NCBI RefSeq assembly: GCF_003313385.1
Contig: NZ_QMHN01000001.1
Coordinates: 1,352,097-1,416,096, forward strand
From: Pedobacter chitinilyticus
GTDB lineage: Bacteria > Bacteroidota > Bacteroidia > Sphingobacteriales > Sphingobacteriaceae
Reading direction: 5' to 3'
DNA: 64,000 nt
Shown here: in pieces, positions 42,601 through 52,548 of the stretch
Numbering within the stretch: the first letter of the stretch is position 1
Layout of the letters: the number at the start of each line of letters is the position of its first letter
The notes under the pieces: model-generated
Seen by the model: only the letters and a program-made list of their open reading frames with translations
The model's database searches: none
What the model was told of the DNA's origin: nothing
Translations under genes and position numbers: made by a program

Positions 42601-43085
42601 TTATAATTACCATAATCGGTATTGATATCTACGTAAGGCAAGTAAGTTTTAGCCTCCCTTCCCCTATTATCATAACGATTAAACGAAACAACGTCACGAA
42701 AACCAGGACTAGCTCTTACTGCTATAGTTTGTATCGGCCTACCCAAACCATCCAAATATTGTATTTGTTGGTTAATCTCGCAAACATTTTTAGTAGCAGG
42801 ATCTATAGCGGCTTTAATGCCCTCTATTTTAAAATTACTAGTGAGGATATAATTTTTTGTTGGATCTGCCGCAGTTGATAAGGCTTCGCAACCTTGAGAT
42901 GGACTATTAGAAATTTGAATAATTAGGTTAGTACCTCTAGGCACCACAAAACCTGGCAAAAGGGTAATACTACCAGTGGCAGTAAGCTTTGATTCGCCAT
43001 TGTATTGGTTATAAGTTTTATGTTGTTGAGCTTTTGCGCTGCTAAAAAACAACGCTAAGGCAAATAAATAATATATTTTTTTCAT
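39627..43085 (-). CDS. RHS-repeat protein with C-terminal NlpC/P60-like cysteine-peptidase tip
   Basis: 1152 aa, signal peptide ending SAKAQ. The N-terminal part (about 60-330) is the DUF6443 type that precedes RHS proteins of Bacteroidota ([20 protein letters not shown]). YD/RHS repeats follow ([37 protein letters not shown]), then the RHS-associated core (about 860-950: [59 protein letters not shown]). The variable tip (about 955-1115) has [11 protein letters not shown] (Cys990), [17 protein letters not shown] (His1042) and KMIHA (His1059), the Cys-His-His order of NlpC/P60 amidases and endopeptidases. A Lys/Asn/Glu-rich tail follows. Likely a surface-borne or delivered toxin cutting peptidoglycan. 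Confidence 0.88.
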   Translation of the reverse strand: MKKIYYLFALALFFSSAKAQQHKTYNQYNGESKLTATGSITLLPGFVVPRGTNLIIQISNSPSQGCEALSTAADPTKNYILTSNFKIEGIKAAIDPATKNVCEINQQIQYLDGLGRPIQTIAVRASPGFRDVVSFNRYDNRGREAKTYLPYVDINTDYGNYKQGDVNAQADFYDPAKNLSASANVVKTMFPFSQILFEASPISRVLNQGAPGQTWQPESGHSVRADYQCNDATGTYAVRAYDATVASTTANEYKRTLSSTKYYDISELYVTVTKDENWSSGQTLLKAGTVEEYKDKEDRVILKRQYNSITNASNENILQTLSTYYVYDDFGNLSFVLPPGANPDDAVPSQNLLDDFCYQYRYDHRNRLIEKKIPGKGWEFMVYNKLDQLVFTQDAQQRNKTPQEWLFNKYDELGRLAISGLYQQSQTTADAEMSNPSNTNRTTLQINVNNQTAFAETRSTANSTTGYTAVTLPLASDIHTYHLLNYYDDYELPGGTPYAFNGGSTKTKGLLTATKIKVLDGTTGSNNMLWSINYYDEKGKMIKNYAQHFAGATVATNKYDETTNTWNFDGTLAATERQHRNAGTTTTIANRYLYDHAGRKINTYQRINAGTEVHLSEALYNEVGQLQQKKLHNGLQSTVYNYNERAWLKKSISDQFSMELKYEDGTSPQYNGNISGQAWGKATNLSNEFVYGYDRLNRLTNGESTGIVMSEKITYDVMGNILSLNRDGNGANAYTYNANKLISVDNITTVDYEYDLNGNAIVDGKMGFAITYNYLNLPVSASKTGASINYVYDATGRKLRKVYAGSTTTNTDYVAGIQYTNNAIELIQTEEGMIFKSGNDYIYRYDLKDHLSNVRYTFDVNNGTLRRLQEDNYYPFGMRKSAGSPIGLYNNYLYNGKELQNELEQYDYGARFYDAVVGRFIVSDIRAEEARMFSPYSYAINNPLRFIDINGEGPGDRVKAARAMTGASYAQETGKLRTGLSPADLSCKDCSEFVNRVLAADGVTKDILDQNTGSMKTFFNNKKKFVHSNLPQVGDVALWDGHVGIVSAVGKNGKFKMIHARGNKKLAQENPNFASAKQYRDSDFYGFYRPINETEDGKLDDTKKQDKSSNANKEENNKKTEVTNDYYLSKEYFDLMNLFWKVRRQNSSEIEQ

Positions 43086-43087
43086 GG

Positions 43088-46000
43088 CTATTGAGCGATA
43101 ATGTAACCAGAACCTGTTAATAATTCGTAGACGTAATTGGTGGTAAACTGTTCATGAAAAACCCCGTCGCTAGTAGTCGATTCAATTTGATAAAACGTTA
43201 CATTAGGGATGATAATACTATTGTTTCCTGCCAAAATTGTAATGGTATGGTTGGTTGTAGTCTCACTACTTGTACTATCCCAATCTCCTTCATAACCAAA
43301 ATCATGTATATATACCTTAATAATTTTATAGTTAAGAGTTCTATTTACACCTGTGGTATATGGTAAAGTACATGCGGCATCCGCAAAAAGACTAATTTTG
43401 ATATCATGGTTAACCTCCAGAAAATCATAATCCTCATGTACCGTTCTTTCATTAATGTAGGTCATTTTAGCATAAATCACTGATGGTAAGGGGCACCCAC
43501 TTGTATTTAGGGTAGTAGATGAGCTCAATTGCGTCATGCCATAGGTTGGACTGTCTGGGTTGGCATCCTTTAATACTCTTGCTTGTAGTCCAGTATTTAA
43601 CCCACCACTTTTAACACATTCATATAGGCCGGTGTCTTCTAAATCAGGCATCACGTCGATATCACGTGTTTGCGTGCAAGTCACATTTTGATTAGCATAG
43701 TTATAACAGATCGTTCTAACGAAATCTCGATTATGATCTCTTATACCATACAAACGTTGAAATACATCATATTCATAATAAGTGGCCACTCCCCTAGCAT
43801 CTCTTTGACTGCGAACACCTATGTAAGGACGGTAGGTATAAGTATTTACTTGTGCGCTTTTTAATGATTGATGAGTCCTGAGCGGAGCTAAGAAATTATT
43901 AACTTCTGTGATGGTGGGGTTAAGTTGATCAAGAAATGCACTTACTGCCGCTTCGCCTCCCAAGGCAGTTTCTATAGTACTATAAGTAGCGTTATTAATT
44001 TTTGCGATAGGGAAAATTCCGCCATAGCCCCATACATAGGCAGTGTTGGTGTGTCCATCTAGTGTTTGACTTACTACATTTCCCTTTTTATCATAATCGT
44101 ACTGTACCCTCGTTTCTAGTGGAGCCGTATCTTCCTTTTGTTGCTGTACGGTCGCGGGCAGGTAAAATGACGAATGGAAATTGGCGTAATTGGTAAGCCC
44201 TCTGGAAAGTTGCTTGTTGTCCTTTAATTGTACCTCCTCAATAGGCAATCCAATGATGTTTTTGCCCGTCATTCCATCATAAACACCGTTAGGATCTCGG
44301 TTTAGCGAAACCATGTCTTTTGTGTACCTAATTTTTTTAAGGATGACTTCCCCTTTGCTATCTGTAAATTTGTCTTCTATAACTAGTCTTTCATCATTAT
44401 AGGTAAATTCTCGAACCTCCTTAACTGGGTTTTGTCCAAGCGAATTGTAGAGATAGGTGCTTTGCTTTACAGGTAGGTATGAATAGGTGTTTAAACGATA
44501 GGATATTCCCTCTACATAAAACCATGTATATCCCTCTTGTCCACATGGTTTCTTCTCACGCTTAAAGTCCATTGCTTTAACAAATGCCGTACTTTCATTA
44601 AGTGCAGCATAATCGGTTACTGTTTTCTTCACAGAAAGATTTGAAGCAGTCATTTCCTCTTGTTCAATAAGTTTGCCTCTTTTCTCTTTTGCCGAATTAT
44701 TAGGCAAATACTCTAAATCCGTTAATTGGAGATTTACCAGTACTGATTCTGCATCTCCATCTAATCGGCCATTGTCGAAATTGCTATAAGTAAGCTTTGT
44801 ATAGCTGTTATCTTTATTTTTCTCTATCACTTGCGTGTAGCCAACATGGGTACCATAGCTATTTGACGAATTGGGCATAAAAGCTTGCGAACTAAAAGAA
44901 CTTCGCTGCGCAGAAGCATACGTAGAACTTGTACTGGTATAAGAAAGTGCAATAAGGTATTTAGGCTGTCCAGACAAAACACCAGACGATGGTAGCGCAT
45001 TAATTTGGCTGGCGGTAAGCTGTGAGTTATAACCCGAAACATAGAAATATTCTTTTTCAATCGCTTCCGTAGGTCTATCGGGATCTATATTTACAATTTT
45101 CTTTACTCGTAACCCACCAGCCATGGTATTTGATACAGCTACCGGCGCAAGGCTTCGTTTAGAAGTCATTTTTTTGCCATAGTAATGCGGCTCATAGGTA
45201 AATTGGGTGTATCCGCCTGTAGGATAGGTGATTTTAGTCAATATACCCGCATATAGGTATTGTTCGTCAGGCTGTCTGTCTGCATAATAGTTAGCTGCGC
45301 CCGAATAGTTAAAAAGATTTCCCGTAAATGAAGTTCTACCGTTAAAAAATCCCCAATGATCAGTCTTACCAGAGAGGTATGGTGGTAATTCTTGGGACTC
45401 ATCATAATCAAAAGCATATACCTGCTCTATATTTGTTGATTTCCCTTTTTCTCGGACAGATTTTAAACGAAGTCTTTCATTTGCCGAATTATCATACTGA
45501 AATGAAATGGTACGTAAGGTCACTCCATTTTGCTCAACGGTAATCTGATCTAATTTCTTCCATTTTAAACCTGCATAAGAAGAATATGGCTGATATTCTA
45601 CATCTCCAGCACCTTCTGTATTATTTTTCCACGGAGAAAAAACATAATTAAGGTTATAATTAAACTTTGTATAATCATATCGCAATTCTGTAGTGGTAGA
45701 TCTAGAAAATTTCAATTCTATATTTTTGCCCTTAATCTTAGAAAGATAAACGGGCCTAATTAATTTACCACTGAATAGATCATCGCTGGTAGGCGTTCTC
45801 AAATCGCAGGTACCTACAGTGAAAATTGGTTCAAAATTGATGGATACGTAGAGTTGGCTAATGTATTCGTAAATATTATCACCATCTCCACCCAGCGTTT
45901 TGGGTGCTTCATAGATAAAGTCAACCTCCTCACCTGTTGGTGAAGTTATTTTTACCAAGTACCAAGAGTTGGCAATCCAATGGTCTTGATGCTGTGTGGT

Positions 46001-46786
46001 AAAACCAATACTATATTCGATTGCATCGGTAGTTCCACCAAATTTATATTGCGTACCGTCTTCAGTAATAATGGTAAATCCAGAAAATGATTCAAAGTTC
46101 TTTTTTCCTGCCAACCGATGCAACATCCCTGTGCTCATGGGCACATTTAAAAAGGTGTTGTCAAAAACAACCTTTAAAGGGCGGTCGGATTTTACCTGCC
46201 ATTGTCCCGCCTGATTAAGATAAAATTTACCAGAATATCCTGGAAAGCTGAAGCTAAATTCATCTGGCGCTAAATCATATCCTCCTCTAGGCAGAGGGCC
46301 GCTTTCTACTAAAGTTGCTTCAGCAGCGGTCAGCAAAGTGGTGGCTTGATTCCAAGTGTTCAAGAGGCTATTCCAATCTCCTGGATCCAACCTAGCGCGT
46401 AAAAAATAATAGCCATTTTTATTATTGGCTGCAACTTCACCCCAAGTTTGAAATTCATCTGGCAAGTTGTTCACTGTACGAGTAATCACCCCACCTGCAG
46501 AGAGGCTAAAATTCATACCTACCCATCCAGGGTGTTCATCGGGTCTAACGCCGCTGGCATCATAGTTTAATGCCAAAGGCACACTAATATTTTTTTCTTG
46601 AAGTGTATAAAGTGGCACGCTAATGTTGGGCACTCCGGTAAAATGATTAACCGAAGCATCCACATATTTTGCCATTTGAAATGCGTTAGGGCTTTGAAAA
46701 TTCACAGGTTCTTTAGGAATTTGGCCATAAGCTGCACCGCACAGCCATAGCGCCATGCATATGAGAAAGAGCTTTTTCATCGTCAT
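43088..46786 (-). CDS. Large exported YD-repeat/RHS-like partner protein
   Basis: 1232 aa from the ATG at 46786 (an upstream TTG is less likely; the ATG at 46780 would also leave a full signal peptide ending AAYG). The N-terminus (about 25-120, [40 protein letters not shown]-like block) and middle part with YD-like repeats ([40 protein letters not shown]) match the large proteins regularly encoded before DUF6443/RHS genes. It lacks the RHS core and a toxin tip; the C-terminal 170 residues are beta-rich and unassigned. Two bases from the toxin gene, so the two are probably made in equal amounts and may form one shell or surface structure. Confidence 0.82.
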   Translation of the reverse strand: MTMKKLFLICMALWLCGAAYGQIPKEPVNFQSPNAFQMAKYVDASVNHFTGVPNISVPLYTLQEKNISVPLALNYDASGVRPDEHPGWVGMNFSLSAGGVITRTVNNLPDEFQTWGEVAANNKNGYYFLRARLDPGDWNSLLNTWNQATTLLTAAEATLVESGPLPRGGYDLAPDEFSFSFPGYSGKFYLNQAGQWQVKSDRPLKVVFDNTFLNVPMSTGMLHRLAGKKNFESFSGFTIITEDGTQYKFGGTTDAIEYSIGFTTQHQDHWIANSWYLVKITSPTGEEVDFIYEAPKTLGGDGDNIYEYISQLYVSINFEPIFTVGTCDLRTPTSDDLFSGKLIRPVYLSKIKGKNIELKFSRSTTTELRYDYTKFNYNLNYVFSPWKNNTEGAGDVEYQPYSSYAGLKWKKLDQITVEQNGVTLRTISFQYDNSANERLRLKSVREKGKSTNIEQVYAFDYDESQELPPYLSGKTDHWGFFNGRTSFTGNLFNYSGAANYYADRQPDEQYLYAGILTKITYPTGGYTQFTYEPHYYGKKMTSKRSLAPVAVSNTMAGGLRVKKIVNIDPDRPTEAIEKEYFYVSGYNSQLTASQINALPSSGVLSGQPKYLIALSYTSTSSTYASAQRSSFSSQAFMPNSSNSYGTHVGYTQVIEKNKDNSYTKLTYSNFDNGRLDGDAESVLVNLQLTDLEYLPNNSAKEKRGKLIEQEEMTASNLSVKKTVTDYAALNESTAFVKAMDFKREKKPCGQEGYTWFYVEGISYRLNTYSYLPVKQSTYLYNSLGQNPVKEVREFTYNDERLVIEDKFTDSKGEVILKKIRYTKDMVSLNRDPNGVYDGMTGKNIIGLPIEEVQLKDNKQLSRGLTNYANFHSSFYLPATVQQQKEDTAPLETRVQYDYDKKGNVVSQTLDGHTNTAYVWGYGGIFPIAKINNATYSTIETALGGEAAVSAFLDQLNPTITEVNNFLAPLRTHQSLKSAQVNTYTYRPYIGVRSQRDARGVATYYEYDVFQRLYGIRDHNRDFVRTICYNYANQNVTCTQTRDIDVMPDLEDTGLYECVKSGGLNTGLQARVLKDANPDSPTYGMTQLSSSTTLNTSGCPLPSVIYAKMTYINERTVHEDYDFLEVNHDIKISLFADAACTLPYTTGVNRTLNYKIIKVYIHDFGYEGDWDSTSSETTTNHTITILAGNNSIIIPNVTFYQIESTTSDGVFHEQFTTNYVYELLTGSGYIIAQ

Positions 46787-46808
46787 CAATTAAAAGGAAA
46801 GGGATAGA

Positions 46809-47951
46809 TTAAGGTTTGTTCGTTAGGGTTTCACGAAGTTTCGCAATTTCTTTTTTCTGATCTTCAGATTCCTTTTTTAATGCAATTAGATAAAGTGTAA
46901 GCTCTTCTATTTTTTGTAATAGTTTTGTGTTGATATCACCAACAGCAATACCTTCTTTTTCGACAATTTTTGCGGAGGGGACGCCAGGCAAGTGACCGTT
47001 TTTATTAATATAAGCCTCTACTTCTTCTAAGCTTAGTAAGTTATAACCCTTTAGAAATACAAAATCTGGCCAATCTGCTTTTAGTTTTATCTTAACTTCT
47101 TCTGCAACCATACTGCCAGCTACAGCAAGCTTATAACCTTTTGCGTCATCTGTTCCTATGGAGATACTTCCATTAAAAGACTTATTTCCATTAATTACTT
47201 CATTTCCACTTTTATGTACATATAGATAATCACTGCTTCGCAAATAATTTACAAAATTGACGTTGTTTGTTCCCGTACCATCTCCCCAGGTATTAGTGGT
47301 AACACCAGGTCCAGAGCCAAGAATTTCGTTTACACTATCGAAATCGCTTACGCTTTCTGTTAAACTTTTCTGATACAGGTATCCTCCAGTTGGGGAAATG
47401 AGGTTAGTTCTCATTTTTTTCCCTGTAATGGCATTAAATGTGGTATTATTATCGGTTATCCCGAAAGCAAAAGCATGTTCTACCTGATCAATACCTGTAT
47501 CACTACCAAATTTCAATACTACCATGTCATAGTTTTGGATGTTAAATACATTAGAACTCAAATTATCGAAATAATTAGTGTTGCTAATTCTCAAATCCAG
47601 TTTTTGATCTGATGGATCAGTATCTTCAGCATAATTGGCATCGGTTGGCGCTACACGCAACACAATGGTAGTACCTGCTCTTAAGGAGCTCCAAAAGGCA
47701 ATATTTCTAAATTGAATTCTCCCCCCAGCATCAGTAAAAGCTGTAGCATTAACAGCACCTCCACTAAAATCCTTTACAATTAAGTTTCTTAAATCTGGCT
47801 TGTCTGTTACTACCAATAATTCTACGATATCATTCTGACCTGCAGGCGAGGTTGTTCCAGAATTATAAAGTTTATTAATTACAATGTTTTGTGCATAGCT
47901 CAAGGAAAAACATAAGCTTCCTAAGAGCGTCAAGAATAATTTAGATTTCAT
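46809..47951 (-). CDS. Exported surface protein with LTD-like head and coiled-coil tail
   Basis: 380 aa, signal peptide (ending LSYAQ). Residues about 22-160 look like a lamin-tail-type beta domain (IVINKLYNSGTTSPAGQNDI, VELLVVTD, RNIAFWSSLRAGTTIVLRV). The C-terminal part has GYKLAVAGSMVAEEVKIKLK, NGHLPGVPSAKIVEKEGIAV and a final coiled coil (about 345-378, LQKIEELTLYLIALKKESED), the common tail of Bacteroidota fibre-like proteins related to endosialidase-chaperone tails. First gene of the RHS operon, 22 bases before the partner gene. It may anchor or display the RHS proteins (inference). Confidence 0.78.
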   Translation of the reverse strand: MKSKLFLTLLGSLCFSLSYAQNIVINKLYNSGTTSPAGQNDIVELLVVTDKPDLRNLIVKDFSGGAVNATAFTDAGGRIQFRNIAFWSSLRAGTTIVLRVAPTDANYAEDTDPSDQKLDLRISNTNYFDNLSSNVFNIQNYDMVVLKFGSDTGIDQVEHAFAFGITDNNTTFNAITGKKMRTNLISPTGGYLYQKSLTESVSDFDSVNEILGSGPGVTTNTWGDGTGTNNVNFVNYLRSSDYLYVHKSGNEVINGNKSFNGSISIGTDDAKGYKLAVAGSMVAEEVKIKLKADWPDFVFLKGYNLLSLEEVEAYINKNGHLPGVPSAKIVEKEGIAVGDINTKLLQKIEELTLYLIALKKESEDQKKEIAKLRETLTNKP

Positions 47952-48302
47952 TAAAATGAGATTTAGATGGTTATTTTATCTTAAGACTTCTGAAGTGACC
48001 TAAAGGACCGAAAAAATTACTGTTTCTCATCCGTGTTTTTTAACCGTTCCCTAAAATCGCAGCGGCAACTCACTAGAATTGAACAGAGCAGATTTATAGA
48101 AAGCATTAAGCCAGATATTAGGGTTGATAATTCTCTTTCGACTTTCCTTCAATATTATATTCCTACAGTTTGTTGGCATGAACAACACCACCTTGGCTAC
48201 TAAGTTATTCGTAGTGTACGACGTAAAAAACACTAGTGATGTGATATTCAAAAAAATTCTATTAGCCTAAAACTACTATATTAGCCTAAAATACCTATTC
48301 AA
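47952..48302. other. 351-base divergent spacer upstream of the RHS operon
   Basis: No gene seen. It must hold the promoter of the RHS operon on the minus strand, but I find no clear TAnnTTTG box. It has an ACTTCTGAAGT palindrome (47986-47996) and a direct repeat TATTAGCCTAAAA just before the plus-strand gene (two copies within 48261-48295). Confidence 0.5.
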
Positions 48303-48887
48303 ATGTTTGCAGAATTCATTTATAGGCCGATTTCAGGCGAGTATAAAGAAAAACACTTTGGTAATATTTCATCTGATAACTCCTGGGTTAAGTTTACTAA
48401 TGATTAGGGAGAAGAATGGGTGGGTTCATTTCAAAGAGGCTGGTTAGATGCTTCCTTCTTCATTAAGCCATTAAATAAACATGAAAAGGCCTTTGTGGTA
48501 GTTGGTGGTTCAGCATACCTCATTGATCTTAATACGAAAGAACAGCTCAATACTATAGAAATTTCAGAAATTAAAAGCGCTATAGTAGATGAAACACAGC
48601 GTTACATTTACTATTCAAACGGTTACGATTTATGGTTCATTGATATTTATGGTGTTGAAACTTGTTTATTTGAATATAATCAACACGAAGATTTTAAACT
48701 AACTGGTATATCGAACAATAAACTCTATGCAACCTGTTTTCTCTATACAGACAATAGCAAGCAATTTCATATTGAAATAGATTTGATTACAAAGCGAGTA
48801 CATAAGCTTGATAATGATAAACAACCAGTGGAAAGTAAAACGACACAAAATGTAATTAAGGCAAAACCATGGTGGAAATTATGGTAG
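48303..48887 (+). pseudogene. Unknown protein interrupted by an in-frame TAG
   Basis: From the ATG at 48303 the frame reads MFAEFIYRPISGEYKEKHFG, then NISSDNSWVKFTND, a TAG at 48405-48407, and continues in the same frame GEEWVGSFQRGWLDASFFIK through to IKAKPWWKLW at 48887. Protein-like sequence on both sides and an unshifted frame show one gene of about 194 codons broken by a single nonsense change. The downstream part alone could restart only at a GTG at 48420. The body (VVVGGSAYLIDLNTKEQLNT, YIYYSNGYDLWFIDIYGVET) looks like a small beta-propeller or immunity-type protein; I do not recognise the family. Suppression or a sequencing error are the alternatives to a true pseudogene. Confidence 0.75.
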
Positions 48888-49006
48888 ACAATTGTACCAC
48901 AAAGCGTTCATCGTTCTTTTCTATGTAGAGCATGCCCATACTACATTAACGCTTTCCCTAAAGCAAGAAATGTTAACTTAGCAAGCACCTGTTAAAAAGC
49001 GTATCA

Positions 49007-49459
49007 ATGATTAAGAAAAGAATATTTAGGTACTGGTTTGTCAATATCCTGATGACCCTTGCCTTATTTATAGCCTACAGAATAGTAATTGCCGAGTCTG
49101 AACCAGCTGGCAGCACTTGGATAGAGAAGTTCTTATTCATGCTAGATGTGATCTTAAATCTCGGCTTCTCCCTTTTCTATCTTTTAGTGATGATAGTGGC
49201 CTCTTTGGCCATTTTCTTTAATCAAATTGCAAAAATCAGGAACAATGGTTACCTATCCTCTTTAACATTTCTGGCGGTGCCTTTGGTTGGTGTGCTTATT
49301 TTAGCGGTAAAAGTATCGATAGATGTTTACACACACAGTCCCAATATCCTTAGTACCGTCCTTACTTTTTCCATCCTGTATCTGTTAGGAAACACCATAA
49401 CCTTTTTAAGCTTCAGAAAAAGCATGAAGAAACTTCAAGAGGCTACACCTCAGCCTTAA
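49007..49459 (+). CDS. Four-helix membrane protein, unknown function
   Basis: 150 aa with four membrane helices (YWFVNILMTLALFIAYRIVI, LNLGFSLFYLLVMIVASLAI, SLTFLAVPLVGVLILAVKVS, TVLTFSILYLLGNTITFLSF). Basic ends (MIKKRIFR, RKSMKK) place the N-terminus in the cytoplasm. No family recognised. Separate from the interrupted gene upstream by 119 bases; the terminator at 49622 may close it. Confidence 0.7.
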   Translation: MIKKRIFRYWFVNILMTLALFIAYRIVIAESEPAGSTWIEKFLFMLDVILNLGFSLFYLLVMIVASLAIFFNQIAKIRNNGYLSSLTFLAVPLVGVLILAVKVSIDVYTHSPNILSTVLTFSILYLLGNTITFLSFRKSMKKLQEATPQP

Positions 49460-49621
49460 AACACCAGCTAACCAACAGCTGCTTAAAACAATCCAAAACC
49501 TCAAAATCACAATCGTGAAACAGCTTTCACAGGCTTTCGTCGAGACATTAAGCACAAACACCGATACCTTATTGCTGTACCCCAAACAATACCTACCTTT
49601 ATACCCGAGAGCGTTAATTTA

Positions 49622-49660
49622 GATGAGATGGGGTATCCTTTATGGATGCCTCGTCTTTTT
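49622..49660 (+). terminator. Probable terminator (GGTATCC / GGATGCC stem, T-run)
   Basis: GATGAG...GGTATCC-TTTAT-GGATGCC-TCGTC followed by TTTTTT. The stem includes G-U pairs and a four-base bulge. Located about 160 bases after the plus-strand membrane-protein gene and at the 3' end of the convergent gene at 49667. Confidence 0.6.
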
Positions 49661-49666
49661 TATAAG

Positions 49667-50341
49667 CTACATTAAGGAAATGAGGTTTTCTAGTCCCTGA
49701 TCTTTCTTTACTCGGTTATATTTTTCTCGGAGTTCATGTAAAAGCTCCCTTTTATGATCAAAAATATTTTCCTCTGAGATGATCGTTTTCACCACAACAA
49801 TACTTCCAAAGGTCGACCCAAAACAATAACCTTGCTCTACTACACCTACAAAGCTTGTTTCTTCATGCATTGTAAACTTAAACTCTTCACACAGTTCTTC
49901 CTGCTCACCGTCATCAAACACTTTGTAAAGCATCCAAGATTTGGTAAAATACAAATGAATCAACTGCTTGTTCGAAAGCTTATCATCTTTAACAATACGT
50001 TCTCGGTAACGTTTAAAGAAATGTGGCGGATAAATTAAGATAGTTGCATCATCTATTATAAGACCAGCAGCATAAGTACCTTCAGGTCTATCATAAATCC
50101 CATAAATGTTAAAAAAGGGCAACTTTGCATCCCCCCTTTTTTGGGCGACCAAAGTTAGGATAAAAAGATTTTTTCTTCGTCCAGTTTTTAACTCATAAGA
50201 GGCAGAACAAGGGAAACGACTTGCCTTTAATACCTTTCTTCTAAATTCTTTTTTACAATTAGATATTCTTAAAAGCAACGATGGCAGGTCTTTAAAGAGC
50301 TCCATATAGATCTCTTGTAAAGTCATGGTATTGACTATCAT
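49667..50341 (-). CDS. Unknown protein with HFFKRYRER motif
   Basis: 224 aa, soluble, no signal peptide. Visible features: a basic segment CKKEFRRKVLKASRFPCSAS, a beta-rich middle (NLFILTLVAQKRGDAKLPFF, GLIIDDATILIYPPHFFKRY) with RYRERI directly after, and a helical, charged C-terminus (FDHKRELLHELREKYNRVKK). The PHFFKRYRER stretch is suggestive of a conserved active or nucleic-acid-binding site, but I cannot name the family. The ATG at 50341 lies in one arm of the inverted repeat 50340-50412; an ATG five codons on (MTLQEIY) is an alternative start. Confidence 0.6.
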   Translation of the reverse strand: MIVNTMTLQEIYMELFKDLPSLLLRISNCKKEFRRKVLKASRFPCSASYELKTGRRKNLFILTLVAQKRGDAKLPFFNIYGIYDRPEGTYAAGLIIDDATILIYPPHFFKRYRERIVKDDKLSNKQLIHLYFTKSWMLYKVFDDGEQEELCEEFKFTMHEETSFVGVVEQGYCFGSTFGSIVVVKTIISEENIFDHKRELLHELREKYNRVKKDQGLENLISLM

Positions 50342-50412
50342 AGGCTATTTTTCTTAGGTGGATGATTGTAATTCTAAAATAAGAAATAATCATGATTTGA
50401 AAAATAGCCTAT
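50340..50412. promoter_or_regulatory. Perfect 14-bp inverted repeat spanning the start of the 49667-50341 gene
   Basis: ATAGGCTATTTTTC (50340-50353) and GAAAAATAGCCTAT (50399-50412) face each other across 45 bases. The left arm overlaps the start codon, so in the mRNA a hairpin could hide the start, or the arms could be two halves of an operator. Confidence 0.6.
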
Positions 50413-50634
50413 AGCAATTACAGCCATTTCAACTAATAGCTGATGTGATTAAGCTTGCGAAAACACTGTTACGTCGGGCCAGCATTAGTAGAAGAACCAG
50501 TTAACCTTTTTTTGGACAACTATTTGACTGAAGCTGCTCGAACCATCTTTATCCAACGGCATCAATCTGATGTAAATTGGCTTACTAGAAATTGCTGCTT
50601 TTCCCAGTCACTTCCAACATGTTCATTTATTTTA

Positions 50635-51435
50635 TTAACGTCCTTTTTTTCTGCTATGATTAATCAACCAAGCCGCTACATCATTTGCGGCCTTATCATT
50701 TTCAAATCTTGCGGGTAAACGTCCATTAGTATATTCGTTATAAAGCCAAGGATCTCCAACGGCCAACACCATCCCCTTCCCATATTTTGAAATCACCATC
50801 GCATTCTTTCCGTCATTGGTTTTTAAAAGTGCCTTTGCAGAATGTTGAATAGCAATAGAGGCGGCATTTTTAATGAAAATGTAATTACTTGTTTTAAATA
50901 GAGGTTCATTTGCCGTCCTTAATCCTCCATCATCAAAATGATCGTCGTCTTTTACATGCAGGATGAGATCGTTATTAAAAGTAAATCCGAACTTGGATGC
51001 CAATAAATTAAAATGCTTTAGGTCTGCATTTTGTTCGTCATTTCCCATCAACAACAAAACTCCGCCAGCCTTTACCCACTCTGCAATTACATTTGCGTCG
51101 TTTTCTTTCATATAATTGGGCTCAGGATTATCATTCAGGTGATCTGGATCTACGATGATAAAAACATCTGTGCCTTTTAAATTTGCGGCAGTTGGAGCTG
51201 AGCTAAGTGTTTTAAGTGATTTAGCACCATTTTTTTTGAAGGCTTCACCAAAAATCGAGAAACCAGTCATTGCCGTATCGTTCCACAAATAATGAAAGTC
51301 GACGTTTTTACCAACTATATTTTTTGTCAGCTCATGGTTATAGTAATTATCTATCGTTACAACTTGCCCAATGGCAGATAGTTTTGCAAGTACAAAAACA
51401 CAGGCGATAATTAATTTTTTACGAGTAAGATTCAT
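50635..51435 (-). CDS. Exported DUF4350/GATase-like protein
   Basis: 266 aa with signal peptide (about 1-23, ending SAIGQ). The body has the flavodoxin-like pattern of DUF4350 domains: LKGTDVFIIVDPDHLNDNPE, VIAEWVKAGGVLLLMGNDEQ, AMVISKYGKGMVLAVGDPWL. In other Bacteroidota this domain occurs next to or fused with unsaturated rhamnogalacturonyl hydrolases, where it may bind sugar. It is the last gene of the second polysaccharide locus, 40 bases after the LacI gene. The 222 bases beyond its stop up to the inverted repeat hold nothing I recognise. Confidence 0.75.
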   Translation of the reverse strand: MNLTRKKLIIACVFVLAKLSAIGQVVTIDNYYNHELTKNIVGKNVDFHYLWNDTAMTGFSIFGEAFKKNGAKSLKTLSSAPTAANLKGTDVFIIVDPDHLNDNPEPNYMKENDANVIAEWVKAGGVLLLMGNDEQNADLKHFNLLASKFGFTFNNDLILHVKDDDHFDDGGLRTANEPLFKTSNYIFIKNAASIAIQHSAKALLKTNDGKNAMVISKYGKGMVLAVGDPWLYNEYTNGRLPARFENDKAANDVAAWLINHSRKKGR

Positions 51436-51475
51436 TTTGATTATTATTAAGTTATGATGGTATGGTGGTTAAAAT

Positions 51476-52498
51476 TTATACGGCTTCTTGTACTTCTACA
51501 TCATCAGCAATCAGTATAGTGGGCAGATAAATTGTTTCAAAATCATCTTTTCCGCCACGTTTGATCAGCGCCATTAACTGCTTGGAAGCCAATTCACCCA
51601 TCTGATAAGCTGGTTGACGAATAATTGTGGGACTACCTGGTAAAACCTCGGCCAAGTCACTATTGCAAAAACCAACTAAGGGTATTTTTATACCAAGCCT
51701 ATGGAGTACTTTTACAGCGGCGGTTGTGAATGAGTCTGTGGTTGTAAATATCGCATCTACTTTTTTTTCTAGAACTAAGTTAGCTAAGAAAATCGTTCTT
51801 AAATATTCTTCTAATAACTTTGGATCCGAAGCATCACATTCTTCAACAATGCAATGGTGACTTAGATCGCTCTGCATAGCGACTAAAAAACCATTTACTC
51901 TTTGGCTGCTTAACAATACATCCTGTTTGCATCCAATAATTAGCACGCTTTTTAGGCCACGTTCAAGCATTTCATTGCCAGCAGCATAAGCGCCATTAAA
52001 ATTATCTACCGCAACCTGATGTGTTTTTAATTGTTCGCTAATCCTGTCAAATAAAACAATCGGCATACCTTGGTTTTGTAATACCGATAAATAACTCAGA
52101 TCTGTACTGTTAAAACTAGGCGAAATCAATAAGCCATCGATACCGTAATCAGCTAATTGTCTTACACAATTCTGCTCAGTTTTAAAGCAGCCACGGCTCT
52201 GCATCATCATAAATTGATAGCCAACAGTGTTGCAGTAATCGTGAATACCATTGAGCAACTGTGTGATGAAAGCATTGTCAATAGAACAAATTACAACGCC
52301 AATCGTGTTGGTCCTTCCTTCTTTAAGTCCTTTGGCAAATCGATTAACCGTAAAGTGCTTTTCTGCAGCATAATTTACCACACGCTTTTTAGTTTCGGCA
52401 CTGATCTGATAATTGTCAGACAAAGCTCTAGATACTGTTGAAATAGACAGGTTAAGATCTTCAGCAATTTGACGGAGGGTTATTTTCTTCATACTCAT
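51476..52498 (-). CDS. LacI-family transcriptional regulator
   Basis: 340 aa (start at 52498, or two codons on at 52492). The HTH and hinge are textbook: KKITLRQIAEDLNLSISTVS, RALSDNYQISAETKKRVVNY. The periplasmic-binding-type effector domain follows (TNTIGVVICSIDNAFITQLL, DGLLISPSFNSTDLSYL, VDAIFTTTDSFTTAAVKVLH), so it senses a sugar or sugar phosphate. It sits between the hybrid sensor and the DUF4350 gene. The 50-base leader contains a near-palindrome CTTGGAAATAATTTCAAG (52513-52530) that may be an autoregulatory site. Confidence 0.93.
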   Translation of the reverse strand: MSMKKITLRQIAEDLNLSISTVSRALSDNYQISAETKKRVVNYAAEKHFTVNRFAKGLKEGRTNTIGVVICSIDNAFITQLLNGIHDYCNTVGYQFMMMQSRGCFKTEQNCVRQLADYGIDGLLISPSFNSTDLSYLSVLQNQGMPIVLFDRISEQLKTHQVAVDNFNGAYAAGNEMLERGLKSVLIIGCKQDVLLSSQRVNGFLVAMQSDLSHHCIVEECDASDPKLLEEYLRTIFLANLVLEKKVDAIFTTTDSFTTAAVKVLHRLGIKIPLVGFCNSDLAEVLPGSPTIIRQPAYQMGELASKQLMALIKRGGKDDFETIYLPTILIADDVEVQEAV

Positions 52499-52548
52499 AT
52501 GGTGTTAATGGAACTTGGAAATAATTTCAAGATCCTGAACACTTTGTT

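Noticed and set aside
39627-43085. T6SS-delivered RHS effector
   Set aside because: There is no PAAR or VgrG sequence, and a Sec signal peptide is present; the delivery route is left open.
48051-48251. 66-codon minus-strand ORF
   Set aside because: No start context or protein pattern; it lies in the RHS operon's upstream spacer.
50455-50718. 87-codon plus-strand ORF
   Set aside because: It overlaps the end of the DUF4350-like gene antisense and lacks any protein pattern.
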